Shown: positions 24,191 through 32,549 of the stretch, in pieces
Layout: every line of letters starts with the position of its first letter
Position numbering within the stretch: the stretch's first letter is position 1
Source: Prostheceraeus crozeri
Taxonomy: Eukaryota > Platyhelminthes > Polycladida > Euryleptidae
Assembly: GCA_907163375.1 (NCBI GenBank)
Contig: CAJQUW010011289.1
Span: forward strand, 1 to 64,000
Length of the DNA stretch: 64,000 bases
Direction: 5' to 3'
Notes under the pieces: generated by a model
What the model was told of the DNA's origin: nothing
Database searches by the model: none
Seen by the model: only the letters and a program-made list of their open reading frames with translations
Program-made: the position numbers and the translations under genes

Positions 24191-25504
24191 TTAAAAATCA
24201 GTTCGTTGTAATTCATTTTGATAAAAACGGCCTCTGATATCCTCATTATCTAAATCTTTAATTTCATAAGTAATCGGATAACTTTGATTTATTTTGCAAA
24301 CTTGAAATATTTCTTTAGTCCAATAGCCAACAAAGCCTTTTTCAAATTTGTTCTTATATTTAAATATTCTAACTCTATCTCCAATTTTAAATTTCGGCTT
24401 AAGTTTCTGCAAATTCGGATTACTCTCATTCAAATTATTATTCTCGAATATTTTCTTTCGTATTAAATCAGGGTCGTCAGAAGCATTCTTTGGGGTTTCT
24501 TCAATACCTGAATGAACTTTATTATTGTACTCTTCTACAACTCCTGGTAATATTTTTAACCAGTTCTGATTTCCTTGCTGAGTAAATTTCTTGAAAATTT
24601 TATTTTTTAACGTCCGATTGAATCTTTCTATCACTATAGCTTTTCCTGCGTTTTCAGTTGAATAAACAGTTTCAAATAGTGGCTGAACGTTTCGGTTATA
24701 AAATTCCGACCCTTTATCAACAAACAATTTCCTTGGCTTTCTATTACTTTCTTTAAAGATTTCTTCAAACGCATATTTAACTGATAGACCACTTTTATTT
24801 TTTAAAGGTTTTACCCAAGCGTATCGTGTATATAAATCTATAACTGTCAATGCGTATTTGTAGTCCCTTTCATTCGGCATATGAATAAGATCAGCACTCC
24901 AAATATCATCTTTATTAAATACTTTTACTTTTAATAAATATTTAGGCTTTCTATATTCTTTATGAATTTCAGATGCATAAACGTCTGAATTATGATTTTC
25001 ATTTAAACCCTGACCGAATAATATTTTAGCTTGTAAAGCTTTCTTAACAAACATTCTTTCAATTCTTTCTCTAAAGGAAAGATTTTGAATACTATCTAAT
25101 TCTTGAATCATTTTCTTATCAGCTGCATGTCGAGAACTTAGATCATGATTTCGATAAGCTAAATCATGCCTGTAAGCGGCGGCATCTACTCTATTTATTG
25201 GTTCTTCACCTGGTTTCGGATTATTATTCTCATCTAGTCTTATATCTAATCGAGTTCCTGGCCCAGTATATGAATGACCAGGAAGATGTTTTTCTTTCGA
25301 ATATTTACTCCAAATAAATCCAGGAAAGTTTTCTAATGTTTTTTGTATATCACCACCGAAGTGGTGTGGAACTTTGTTCTTGTCACCTCCAATATGCTGA
25401 CAGTTTGAGTTTTTATTTTTGTTTAATAGATAATTCAATAAATCTAAATTAGAAATTTTTAATTTAATTAAATTTTCTGAATTTGTGGAATTTGCGGTAT
25501 CCAT
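24191..25504 (-). CDS. phospholipase A2-like domain fused to retroviral-type integrase
   Basis: The 437-residue protein joins two known modules. Residues about 73-137 carry YTGPGTRLD and DAAAYRHDLAY, the calcium loop and catalytic helix signature of the parvovirus VP1-type phospholipase A2. In parvoviruses this helps particles leave endosomes. Residues about 195-345 form an rve integrase core with Asp205, Asp263 and Glu293 at the DDE positions. Residues 370-430 form the basic SH3/chromo-like tail usual in Polinton integrases, which insert the element's DNA. Between the modules, residues 162-166 (LFGQG) fit the adenovirus protease cleavage pattern. The start is preceded by the TTTAAAAATG leader common here. 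The fusion is unusual to my knowledge. Confidence 0.88.
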   Translation of the reverse strand: MDTANSTNSENLIKLKISNLDLLNYLLNKNKNSNCQHIGGDKNKVPHHFGGDIQKTLENFPGFIWSKYSKEKHLPGHSYTGPGTRLDIRLDENNNPKPGEEPINRVDAAAYRHDLAYRNHDLSSRHAADKKMIQELDSIQNLSFRERIERMFVKKALQAKILFGQGLNENHNSDVYASEIHKEYRKPKYLLKVKVFNKDDIWSADLIHMPNERDYKYALTVIDLYTRYAWVKPLKNKSGLSVKYAFEEIFKESNRKPRKLFVDKGSEFYNRNVQPLFETVYSTENAGKAIVIERFNRTLKNKIFKKFTQQGNQNWLKILPGVVEEYNNKVHSGIEETPKNASDDPDLIRKKIFENNNLNESNPNLQKLKPKFKIGDRVRIFKYKNKFEKGFVGYWTKEIFQVCKINQSYPITYEIKDLDNEDIRGRFYQNELQRTDF

Positions 25505-25574
25505 TTTTAAAGATAAAAAACTTTTAAAAGATAAAATAAATGTTTTACCTTATGGAGCAAAGGTCCTGAGGTTA

Positions 25575-26117
25575 TTACCTTATCATACTAGGACTTAGAT
25601 ATATTCCAGAACCATCTTTAGTTTCTTTAATTTCAATTAAATCATCAACATTGTGGAGAATATTTTTAAGAACTCGTTTTCCTTCATCAACTAATTTTAA
25701 TTTACTAATAAAATTATCTACTACTCCTTTTCCTTCGGGCGAAGCCCTGGAAGACATCTCCGTTGACCCATGAACCGATGTCCCTTCACCCCTAGCAACT
25801 TTCTCTAACTCTCTGTTATGACGTTTTTGTTCTTCTAATGCTGCCTTCTCTGATTTATTTTTATTTACTGCTTGGACAATACCAGCTGTCCCACCTGCAA
25901 CACTTCCTGCAGCTGCTATGCCTCCTATTATTAGTGGAATTAATGGGAGAATCCCGCCATTCTTTTCTTCTTGTAATTGAATATTCTCTATCATTGGTTT
26001 ACTTATGTAATACTTTTTTTTGTTAATCGTAATAGTTTTAGGGGTATTTTTGTCAACAATATTACGTAATTTTAATTCAACAGTTTTATTATTAATATTA
26101 CTTTTCGCTTGCGACAT
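25575..26117 (-). CDS. pX-like core/membrane-active protein
   Basis: The 180-residue protein has a basic amino-terminal half. A glycine-alanine-rich hydrophobic stretch at about residues 54-85 begins GGILPLIPLI, recalling adenovirus core protein X, whose adintovirus relatives are known. The hydrophobic stretch suggests membrane or core association. Residues about 114-133 (HGSTEMSSRASPEG) are encoded by a GC-rich palindromic insert that is also found outside genes. The gene lies between integrase and capsid genes, all read leftwards. Confidence 0.65.
   Translation of the reverse strand: MSQAKSNINNKTVELKLRNIVDKNTPKTITINKKKYYISKPMIENIQLQEEKNGGILPLIPLIIGGIAAAGSVAGGTAGIVQAVNKNKSEKAALEEQKRHNRELEKVARGEGTSVHGSTEMSSRASPEGKGVVDNFISKLKLVDEGKRVLKNILHNVDDLIEIKETKDGSGIYLSPSMIR
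25739..25783 (-). repeat. GC-rich palindromic repeat inside the pX-like gene
   Basis: These 45 bp are identical to 28243-28287, which lies between genes. They include GGGCGAAGCCC-type self-pairing and a GACATC/GATGTC pair. Here the insert is read in frame. Confidence 0.85.
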
Positions 26118-26127
26118 TTTTAATAAA

Positions 26128-26260
26128 AAATTTTAAGTTAAGAATTTAAAGTTATCAAAAAATTTAAATCTATTCTAGTTATGAAAAATTTTTAGTTAAG
26201 AATTTTTAAGTTAACAAAAATTTTAATCTATTCTAGTTATGAAAAAAAATTTTAATTAAC
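26128..26260. repeat. two tandem AT-rich units of about 62 bp
   Basis: Both units contain AAGTTAAGAATTT-like and TCTATTCTAGTTATGAAAAA sequence. They lie between the major capsid and pX-like genes. A GC-rich stem (GGAGCGAAGCTCC, 26267-26279) follows. Confidence 0.75.
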
Positions 26261-26285
26261 CTATCGGAGCGAAGCTCCTCTGGCT

Positions 26286-27620
26286 TTAGCCGATCCTAAC
26301 CATCTTTCCATTAAGAATTTCAATAGAATATTTTGCATCTTCTAGCAATAAACCATAAGCCATCAATGAAGTTGTGGAATCTTTCTTTTCAATATTAATT
26401 GTTACATCACAACCATTTTTAATAATATCTTCAGATTGTGCACTTAAATCGAAGCAGAAAATTGGATATAAATGTCTCCAATCTCCAGGAGTTAATTGTG
26501 GTTCAACTCCAAATTCTATACAAAGATTTCTATAAGCATCATATCCTTCCATAAATTGATTATTGGTATCATCGAATCTTAATGGATCAATTGGATATCG
26601 AGTTTGATTTAATGAAACTTGTAAACTTCGAATTGTATTAATATGAAAAATATTATTGTTCTTATCAAAACTTGGAGAATTATTTCTTTGAAATGTTAGT
26701 AATAAATATCTTGGAGTATTCGCAGTTCTAGTAAAATGCCAGTTAAATCTTTGTTCGGAAAAAGTTACTGAACTAGCAGTTCTCTTTAGAAAATTAACTG
26801 GAATTGGTTTGTTAGTATTTAATCTTTTTGCAATAGCTGATTCAATTTCTAAACTAGGAGTAATATGCTTAATCCACCATTCAAGTCTATCAATTTTTAA
26901 ATATGCTTTTTTTCCAGTCTTACCAAAAAAGATTAATTCATTATTTGCTGTACGATGAATTATTAATTTAAATTTTAATTGATATGATATTTTATCATAA
27001 TCTAAATAACCGAATAATGGAGACAATGACCAATTTACTGTCTGTTTACTTTTTTTGTTAAATTCACGTCTTTCTTTATATGCATCATTATTTGTTTTAT
27101 TTAAATGTTTTGCAATATTTTCTACATCTTTCGCAATTCCTGCTGCATCTGTTCCAGCGTGAGTTAAATCATCAATAATTATACCATCATTAGTATCAGG
27201 AAACCAACCTTCGATTTCATGCTTTTTATTATTTTCACCAATTGTTATAAATCTAAGCATTGTATCAATTACACCTGGAGAATCACTTATTGTTTCTATA
27301 TTTTGAGTTGCAACATCTAAACGCATTTGTGTAAATAAACTTGGGAAAAAATTATTCTCTAGTGTAATATTATCGGTATCTGGTAATGGTGTTGTAAAAT
27401 TAGCATCACTATATAAAGAATATTCGCAGTGTAAAAATGAATCAGGTAAATATAAATAACTCTGCTGATTATCAACTTCAAAAATTAAATCACCTCCAGT
27501 GTTTACTCTACTAGAAGATCCGGGATTCATGGCAATTCTTATATAGTCATTCTTTTTTTGATTATAACTGACGAAGGGAGGATCGTCTAATTTAAATTTA
27601 TTTTCGATAAGCGAAGACAT
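26286..27620 (-). CDS. major capsid protein, double jelly-roll (hexon-like)
   Basis: The 444-residue protein sits at the position expected for the major capsid protein and has its hallmarks. It starts with a short NPGSSSRVNTGG segment before a beta-rich first half. An aromatic WW pair lies near the middle, and a carboxyl-terminal block (HLYPIFCFDLSAQSED, then a stretch ending AKYSIEILNGKMVRIG) is typical of Polinton and adintovirus hexons. It should trimerise to form the capsid faces; that role is inferred from the family. The start has the local AAAAATG context. Structure prediction would confirm the two jelly rolls. Confidence 0.8.
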   Translation of the reverse strand: MSSLIENKFKLDDPPFVSYNQKKNDYIRIAMNPGSSSRVNTGGDLIFEVDNQQSYLYLPDSFLHCEYSLYSDANFTTPLPDTDNITLENNFFPSLFTQMRLDVATQNIETISDSPGVIDTMLRFITIGENNKKHEIEGWFPDTNDGIIIDDLTHAGTDAAGIAKDVENIAKHLNKTNNDAYKERREFNKKSKQTVNWSLSPLFGYLDYDKISYQLKFKLIIHRTANNELIFFGKTGKKAYLKIDRLEWWIKHITPSLEIESAIAKRLNTNKPIPVNFLKRTASSVTFSEQRFNWHFTRTANTPRYLLLTFQRNNSPSFDKNNNIFHINTIRSLQVSLNQTRYPIDPLRFDDTNNQFMEGYDAYRNLCIEFGVEPQLTPGDWRHLYPIFCFDLSAQSEDIIKNGCDVTINIEKKDSTTSLMAYGLLLEDAKYSIEILNGKMVRIG

Positions 27621-27690
27621 TTTTATAAAAAATAATTTGACTTTTTGTTTTTCTCACAGACAGAAAAAAAATTTTTTCTAAAATATAATT

Positions 27691-28191
27691 TTAGAATTTT
27701 GCTAGACCAGCTCCGCTACAGCTTTGCTGGTTAGACCGAAGGTTGCTGCTCACGCCATTACCTCTTATTTCTTCAATTGTTTTTTTATTATTTTTATTTT
27801 CATTATGTTTACTATCACCCTCTACAGCTATGTTAGCAATTTTGTTCTTTGTTTCATCTGAAAGTTTTTTTAATTTTTTTAGTTCTTCAGAATCATTCTT
27901 GAGTTTACGAATAGCTTTTAGTTGTTTTAATTCGTTTTGTGATTTAACAGCATTTGATATTGCACTAGCTGTACTACCTATAGCAGCTGCTCCTTTTGCA
28001 GCAGATGTAATCAAATCTTTATTATTTTTAATTAAGTTAACGATACTACCAATACCAGAAAAGATGCCATCCCCTTCTTTTTGAACGGTTTCTCTATTAT
28101 CATAATGATAAACAGGATTCATACGTGGTTCATGAGAAATTTTTTGATTTGAAGCAAAATGTTTAAGATTGTGTTTATAAATTATAGGCAT
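27691..28191 (-). CDS. pVI-like membrane-active minor capsid protein (tentative)
   Basis: This 166-residue basic protein has a glycine- and alanine-rich amphipathic stretch at about residues 42-85 (IFSGIGSIVNLI, then a KGAAAIGSTAS block) followed by a charged coiled segment. The layout resembles adenovirus protein VI and its Polinton counterparts, which loosen membranes on entry. IRGNG near residue 145 fits the adenain cleavage pattern. It lies just upstream of the capsid gene and reads the same way. The family assignment is tentative. Confidence 0.5.
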   Translation of the reverse strand: MPIIYKHNLKHFASNQKISHEPRMNPVYHYDNRETVQKEGDGIFSGIGSIVNLIKNNKDLITSAAKGAAAIGSTASAISNAVKSQNELKQLKAIRKLKNDSEELKKLKKLSDETKNKIANIAVEGDSKHNENKNNKKTIEEIRGNGVSSNLRSNQQSCSGAGLAKF

Positions 28192-28231
28192 TTTTTAGGA
28201 ATAAATTTGACTTTTTGGGAAAAATATAAAT

Positions 28232-28287
28232 ACGGGCGAAGCGCGAAGCCCTGGAAGACATCTCCGTTGACCCATGAACCGATGTCC
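28232..28287. repeat. GC-rich palindromic repeat, intergenic copy
   Basis: This copy shares 45 identical bases with the insert in the pX-like gene and begins with an extra GGGCGAAGC half-site. It stands out sharply from the AT-rich surroundings. Confidence 0.85.
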
Positions 28288-28288
28288 A

Positions 28289-28477
28289 TTATAAAAAAAT
28301 GTTTATTTTTTTGTTCTTAACTTTTGCAGATTGCATTTTTGGTTTAACTTTATCAGGAACCAAACCTGCATCAATCATTCTTTTTATTCTATGATTTTCT
28401 TTCATAATATTTCTTTCTTTTATTAACTCTTCTAATTGTTTAATTCTTTTAAAATTATTAGCTCTAATTTTATCCAT
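28289..28477 (-). CDS. small basic protein sharing its start with the 37233-38054 protein
   Basis: The protein has 62 residues. Its first 30 or so (MDKIRANNFKRIKQLEEL and onward through RNIMKENH) nearly repeat the start of the 273-residue protein at the other end of the element. The rest is short and lysine-rich. The start has a TTTTAAAAATG leader. Function unknown; it may bind the same partner as its longer relative. Confidence 0.6.
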   Translation of the reverse strand: MDKIRANNFKRIKQLEELIKERNIMKENHRIKRMIDAGLVPDKVKPKMQSAKVKNKKINIFL

Positions 28478-28489
28478 TTTTAAAATTAT

Positions 28490-28630
28490 ATACTTTTATA
28501 TTTTTAAATTTTTTTTAAAAATTATATTTATACTTTTATATTTTTAAAATTATATTTATATTTTTTAAATTATATTTATATTTTTTAAATTATATTTATA
28601 TTTTTTATGATTTTTATTTTTTGTAGGTAA
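28490..28630. repeat. AT-only tandem repeat
   Basis: Units of about 21 bp such as TTAAATTATATTTATATTTT are repeated several times between two leftward genes. Confidence 0.75.
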
Positions 28631-28662
28631 AAAATATTTAAGTTAATATTTACAATACTCGT

Positions 28663-29550
28663 TTAAGATTTACGTTTATGAATATCTAACAACTTCGAGA
28701 TAACTTTATTAATTGCTTGTTGCACTTTATCTATTGCATCAAGAAGCGTGTGATGTACTTTAATTTCTTTTTCAGTCATTTCTAATTTTTTCTCACTTTT
28801 CTTTAATTCTGTTTTTAAAGCATTTAATTGAACTTTAAGACCATCTACTTTTCTTTTAACGGAATCTAACTGTTCTTTATTTTCTTTAGAGTTTTCTTGT
28901 AAATTTTTCTTTAATTCATTTTCTAAATTGATTTTCAGAGTTTTCATTTTATCAACTTTTTCATTAAGTGATTTTACTTCAATTTTTAATTGATTTATTT
29001 TTTTAATTTGTTGAGCAATTTTAGAACTCAATTCATTCACACTTTTTTGGAATGTAGTTTGTAACTGCTTTAAATTTTTTTTAATTCTTTCAGGTAGTTT
29101 TTCTATTTCATCTTCTAATTGTTCTTTTAACATTTTTATCTGATGTTTATTTTTAATTACAGCAGATTTTAAATTTATAGAAAGTAATATTAAAATTTTT
29201 GATTGTTCAGAAATCTTTTTAAAAAGTTTTGCTATATCTGCTTCTAGCTCTCTATCCTTTTTATCAAGTTTTAATAATTTTTCGTTTAATAATTTGTCAT
29301 TAAGTTTAAGCAACTTTAATTCGTTCATCAGCGGAACCATAACATCGTTTATATATTTTTCTTTTAAGTCATTGATTTGTGTATCAACATATTGTTTATT
29401 TGTTAACTCTGTATTTTGTTGTGGAAGAATAGAAAGATGCAATGGACCAGATAAAACGTCTCCAGTTTTCATGATATAATTTTCTATCTCTATTTCTGAT
29501 TCACGATTATTCGGGATATATGCACCTCCACCAACATTTGGTAACATCAT
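28663..29550 (-). CDS. fibre-like protein: tail-fibre motif plus long coiled coil
   Basis: I take the start at 29550 (MMLPNVGGG) because it has the AAAAATG leader; the frame is open to 29595. Near residues 25-60 it reads MKTGDVLSGPLHLS and then TNKQYVDTQI. This is the short repeat typical of phage tail-fibre and collar proteins, which trimerise and hold receptor-binding parts. The remaining 230 residues are lysine-, leucine- and glutamate-rich heptads, a long coiled coil. A shaft-like virion protein is the best guess. No receptor-binding head is recognisable. Confidence 0.5.
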   Translation of the reverse strand: MMLPNVGGGAYIPNNRESEIEIENYIMKTGDVLSGPLHLSILPQQNTELTNKQYVDTQINDLKEKYINDVMVPLMNELKLLKLNDKLLNEKLLKLDKKDRELEADIAKLFKKISEQSKILILLSINLKSAVIKNKHQIKMLKEQLEDEIEKLPERIKKNLKQLQTTFQKSVNELSSKIAQQIKKINQLKIEVKSLNEKVDKMKTLKINLENELKKNLQENSKENKEQLDSVKRKVDGLKVQLNALKTELKKSEKKLEMTEKEIKVHHTLLDAIDKVQQAINKVISKLLDIHKRKS

Positions 29551-29635
29551 TTTTAAACAATAAAAATAAAATTTTTTCTGATTATAAAAATACATAAATT
29601 ATAAAAATAAAATTTTTCCTAATAAAAATAAAAAA
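29551..29635. promoter_or_regulatory. divergent intergenic region at element centre
   Basis: Only about 85 bp of A/T-rich sequence separate the leftward fibre-like gene from the rightward zinc-finger gene. Both start codons follow runs of A. This is likely a shared divergent promoter, by position only. Confidence 0.4.
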
Positions 29636-30508
29636 ATGGAAATGACTCAAATTTGTCAAGTTTGCAATATGCGTTTTTTAAATCAAACACTATTATATTC
29701 TCATATGAAAAACACACCATGTGGTATGCATATGAATCAATTTCAACCTAATAATAGTATGCAACCTAATAATAGTATTCAGTATAATAATATTCAACCT
29801 AATAATAGTATTCAGTATAATAATATTCAATCAGAGCAACCATTACAAAGATTAAAGCATTTATTTATTTCAGATAAAGAACAAAATCTTTATACTGCTA
29901 GAATAAATACACCTAGGCAAAATAATAATAATTATTTAGCACAAAATAATAATGTAGCACAAAATAATCCTTTTGTTCAAAATAATAATGTAGCTCAAAA
30001 TAATTATGTTGATAAAAATAATAATGTAGCTCAAAATAATAATGTAGCTCAAAATAATTATATTGATAAAAATCAATTTGTTGAAAGTAATAACAAAAAA
30101 ATATGTTCCGGATGTAATAAAAATATAACATCAAAAAATTTTGCACGTCATTTAAAATTATGCGAACAACCAGAAGAGGTTAAAAAAAATAAAAAAGATA
30201 AATTAAAAGATCAGTTATGTCGTAATTGTAATAAATATTTTACAATTCAAGGAATTACTAATCATTATAATTCTTGTATAAGTTCTACAAGACAATGTAC
30301 AAGTTGTCAAATTACTAAACCTAAGACAGAGTTTTATGATAGTAAATATCAGTGTAAGGATTGTTTAAAAGAAAAAGTTAAATGTAGAGGTTGTCAAAAA
30401 ATTATATTAAAGAAAAATTTTCAGCGACATGTAACACTATGTCCAAAACTTAATCAACATAATAATCAACATAATAATAATTTATATCAAAATAATAATT
30501 TATATTAG
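29636..30508 (+). CDS. zinc-finger protein with Asn-rich repeats
   Basis: This 290-residue protein opens with a C2H2-like finger (CQVCNMRF...H). Asparagine-rich low-complexity repeats follow (QPNNSIQYNN, then VAQNNNVAQNN, about residues 38-150). Next come further Cys/His pairs (CSGCNK...H...C, CRNCNKYF...H...C, CRGCQK...H...C). Between the last two is a CxxC...CxxC ribbon (CTSCQITKPKTEF...CKDC) like those found with HNH nucleases. Likely nucleic-acid binding. The target is unknown and I know of no named family. The Asn-rich repeats reflect repeated DNA. Confidence 0.6.
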   Translation: MEMTQICQVCNMRFLNQTLLYSHMKNTPCGMHMNQFQPNNSMQPNNSIQYNNIQPNNSIQYNNIQSEQPLQRLKHLFISDKEQNLYTARINTPRQNNNNYLAQNNNVAQNNPFVQNNNVAQNNYVDKNNNVAQNNNVAQNNYIDKNQFVESNNKKICSGCNKNITSKNFARHLKLCEQPEEVKKNKKDKLKDQLCRNCNKYFTIQGITNHYNSCISSTRQCTSCQITKPKTEFYDSKYQCKDCLKEKVKCRGCQKIILKKNFQRHVTLCPKLNQHNNQHNNNLYQNNNLY

Positions 30509-30534
30509 TATTTCTATTAAAATAGACTTATATA

Positions 30535-30602
30535 TTTAAATAGTTGTATTTCAACTAAAATAGTTGTATTTCAACTAAAATAGTTGTATTTCAAATAAAA
30601 TA
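30535..30602. repeat. three 20-bp self-pairing units
   Basis: AGTTGTATTTCAACTAAAAT is repeated three times. Each unit contains the small palindrome AGTTG...CAACT. It follows the zinc-finger gene stop. Confidence 0.8.
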
Positions 30603-30670
30603 ATCTTATATATATTAAAATATTATTTTTTTATAAAGAATAAAATATTATTTTATTAAAATATTCTTAA

Positions 30671-30800
30671 GCATTCCGGAAGAGAGGAGAGGTTCGGAAC
30701 ATACTTCTTTTGAGTATAGGAACAAAAAGTCCGACACATTCCGGAGGTTCTACAGAGGTTAAAAACACTCATAAGAGTGTAAGAATGCGAGTCCGGAATT
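30671..30800 (+). ncRNA. candidate structured RNA or regulatory region
   Basis: This is a GC-rich island in an AT-rich element. ATTCCGGA (30673-30680) can pair with TCCGGAAT (30792-30799), closing a domain. Inside are two clear hairpins: ATACT/AGTAT (30701-30717) and ACACTC/GAGTGT (30765-30780). A further CATTCCGGA lies at 30737. No frame crosses it. It lies between two rightward genes. Whether it is transcribed is unknown. Confidence 0.4.
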
Positions 30801-30841
30801 AAAAAATAATAATTCCTAAATTTTTATTTTAAAAATAATAA

Positions 30842-32383
30842 ATGAATAAAAACGAAAATTTGGAAGATTTATATTCACCGGTTATAATTAAAAGTAATAA
30901 AAGTAATAAAAGTAATCTAAGTCGTCATAAATCTCTTAATGCAATAAACGAAATAATAAATAATTATATGAATAACACTGAGTTTCAAGATACACTAACC
31001 CCTCAAGATCCGAATCTCAAAGATATTAATAATATTGTAGAAAATCCTATATATAATACTAAATATAATAATAATATAGATAAAAATATATATAATAATA
31101 TAGATAAAAATATATATAATAATATAGATAAAAAATATTTAGAGACACTACCCCCTAATTCATCTCTTAATAAAAAAATACCACAATCAGATCTTACACG
31201 TCTTTGGAATTTTTTAAAATTTCATTGTATAAAAATATTGTTAGCATGTATTTTAATATTTTTTATTTATCATCTTGTTATATGTATTGGAAATCAATGG
31301 GGTTACTTTCTAACAGAGGAACAAAAGAGAATAAATTTTTATAAACAAGAAATAAAAACTTTTAAAGGATGGAAGACTGAGGAGGATAAGATTAAGGATA
31401 AAACTAATAATAAAAATATTAAACAAGGTAAAATGTATCAAGAAAATTTACATTTCATTGTTTACGGTAAAACTGGAAGTGGTAAGACTACGTTTATTAA
31501 AAAATATATAAACCAATATTATAAGGACGAAACAAAAGTACATATTTTTTGTATGCATACTTCTGAATGGCCAACTTTTACAAACGTCTATAATGATAAA
31601 CAATTAGATGAGTTACAAGATATGGAAAGTTTTGCTGGTACACCTGAAAATAAATCTTTATTAATTTTAGATGATGTTGCAAGTTTATCAAAACAAAAAA
31701 ATATGTCAGAAATATTTACAAAAGGAAGACATCAAAATATTCAAATAGTTGTATTAGCTCATAAAGCTTGTGATGTAGATAATAAGATTAGAGAAAACAT
31801 TCAAACATTTTTTACAACTACACAAAATAATGCAGCATTCTTTAATGATATTAATAAAAATTATAAAATGAATATGCCTTTATCATATTATACACATCAT
31901 AAATATGGAATAATACGTGTTGACACCATAAGTGAACATATGCAAGTATATGATAAAGACTTGAATATATTAGTAGATACCGAACATGAAATCTATAATA
32001 ACTCTCAAGATTTTGATATTAGAATATATGCAAATACAAAACATTTATCAAATCAAGTTATAGAACAAATAATTATCTTTTTAGAGTCTGAAGCAAAAGT
32101 ACCACTAAAAATTATTCCTGATACATTTTATTTTTATTTCGATCATTATTTAAATACAAAATTTGGTATACCAATACCTAACAGATTACAAGATAATGAA
32201 ACATTAAACTATTTAAAAATTGCAATAAATGATGTTAGAAACGGTTTAAGAAAAGCAACACCAATAATAACTGATGTTAAATCTACATTTTCTGATGCTA
32301 AATCTACATTTGATGAAGCAAAAAAAACATATAATGATATAAAACCATTAATAAATGGTGTAAGTGAAATACTTAATAATTAA
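30842..32383 (+). CDS. membrane-anchored P-loop ATPase
   Basis: This 513-residue protein has an Asn-rich start with three NIYNNIDK repeats (about 79-98) and a strongly hydrophobic helix at about 127-149. A P-loop follows (GKTGSGKT, 209-216), then a Walker B strand (LLILDDV, 273-279) and a VVLAHKACD segment. The motor part resembles the A32/FtsK-type packaging ATPases, but a second, standard packaging ATPase lies at 39043-39831. The carboxyl tail is amphipathic (SDAKSTFDEAKKTYND). It may drive DNA across a membrane or out of the particle. This is inference. Confidence 0.65.
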   Translation: MNKNENLEDLYSPVIIKSNKSNKSNLSRHKSLNAINEIINNYMNNTEFQDTLTPQDPNLKDINNIVENPIYNTKYNNNIDKNIYNNIDKNIYNNIDKKYLETLPPNSSLNKKIPQSDLTRLWNFLKFHCIKILLACILIFFIYHLVICIGNQWGYFLTEEQKRINFYKQEIKTFKGWKTEEDKIKDKTNNKNIKQGKMYQENLHFIVYGKTGSGKTTFIKKYINQYYKDETKVHIFCMHTSEWPTFTNVYNDKQLDELQDMESFAGTPENKSLLILDDVASLSKQKNMSEIFTKGRHQNIQIVVLAHKACDVDNKIRENIQTFFTTTQNNAAFFNDINKNYKMNMPLSYYTHHKYGIIRVDTISEHMQVYDKDLNILVDTEHEIYNNSQDFDIRIYANTKHLSNQVIEQIIIFLESEAKVPLKIIPDTFYFYFDHYLNTKFGIPIPNRLQDNETLNYLKIAINDVRNGLRKATPIITDVKSTFSDAKSTFDEAKKTYNDIKPLINGVSEILNN

Positions 32384-32549
32384 ACAAATTTATCATAATC
32401 GAACCAAAGGTCCTAGGGCTTCACCCGATTTTACAGATATATTGGAATTTTTCCATTATATATATTTTAGAATTTTTTTCTCTAAAAATTAAAACATAAA
32501 TTTTTTTTTTAAAAAAAATTTCTCAAATTTTCTCTAAAAAAATAAAAAA
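32384..32549. other. intergenic, contains a GC-rich palindromic repeat
   Basis: At about 32403-32426 the sequence AAGGTCCTAGGGCTTCACCCG matches the dispersed GC-rich repeat family. The rest is poly-A/T sequence leading to the next start. Confidence 0.6.

Noticed and set aside
27743-28084. 113-codon plus-strand frame with hydrophobic and serine-rich sequence
   Set aside because: It is the antisense shadow of the leftward 166-residue gene; its composition reflects the lysine/alanine codons of that gene.
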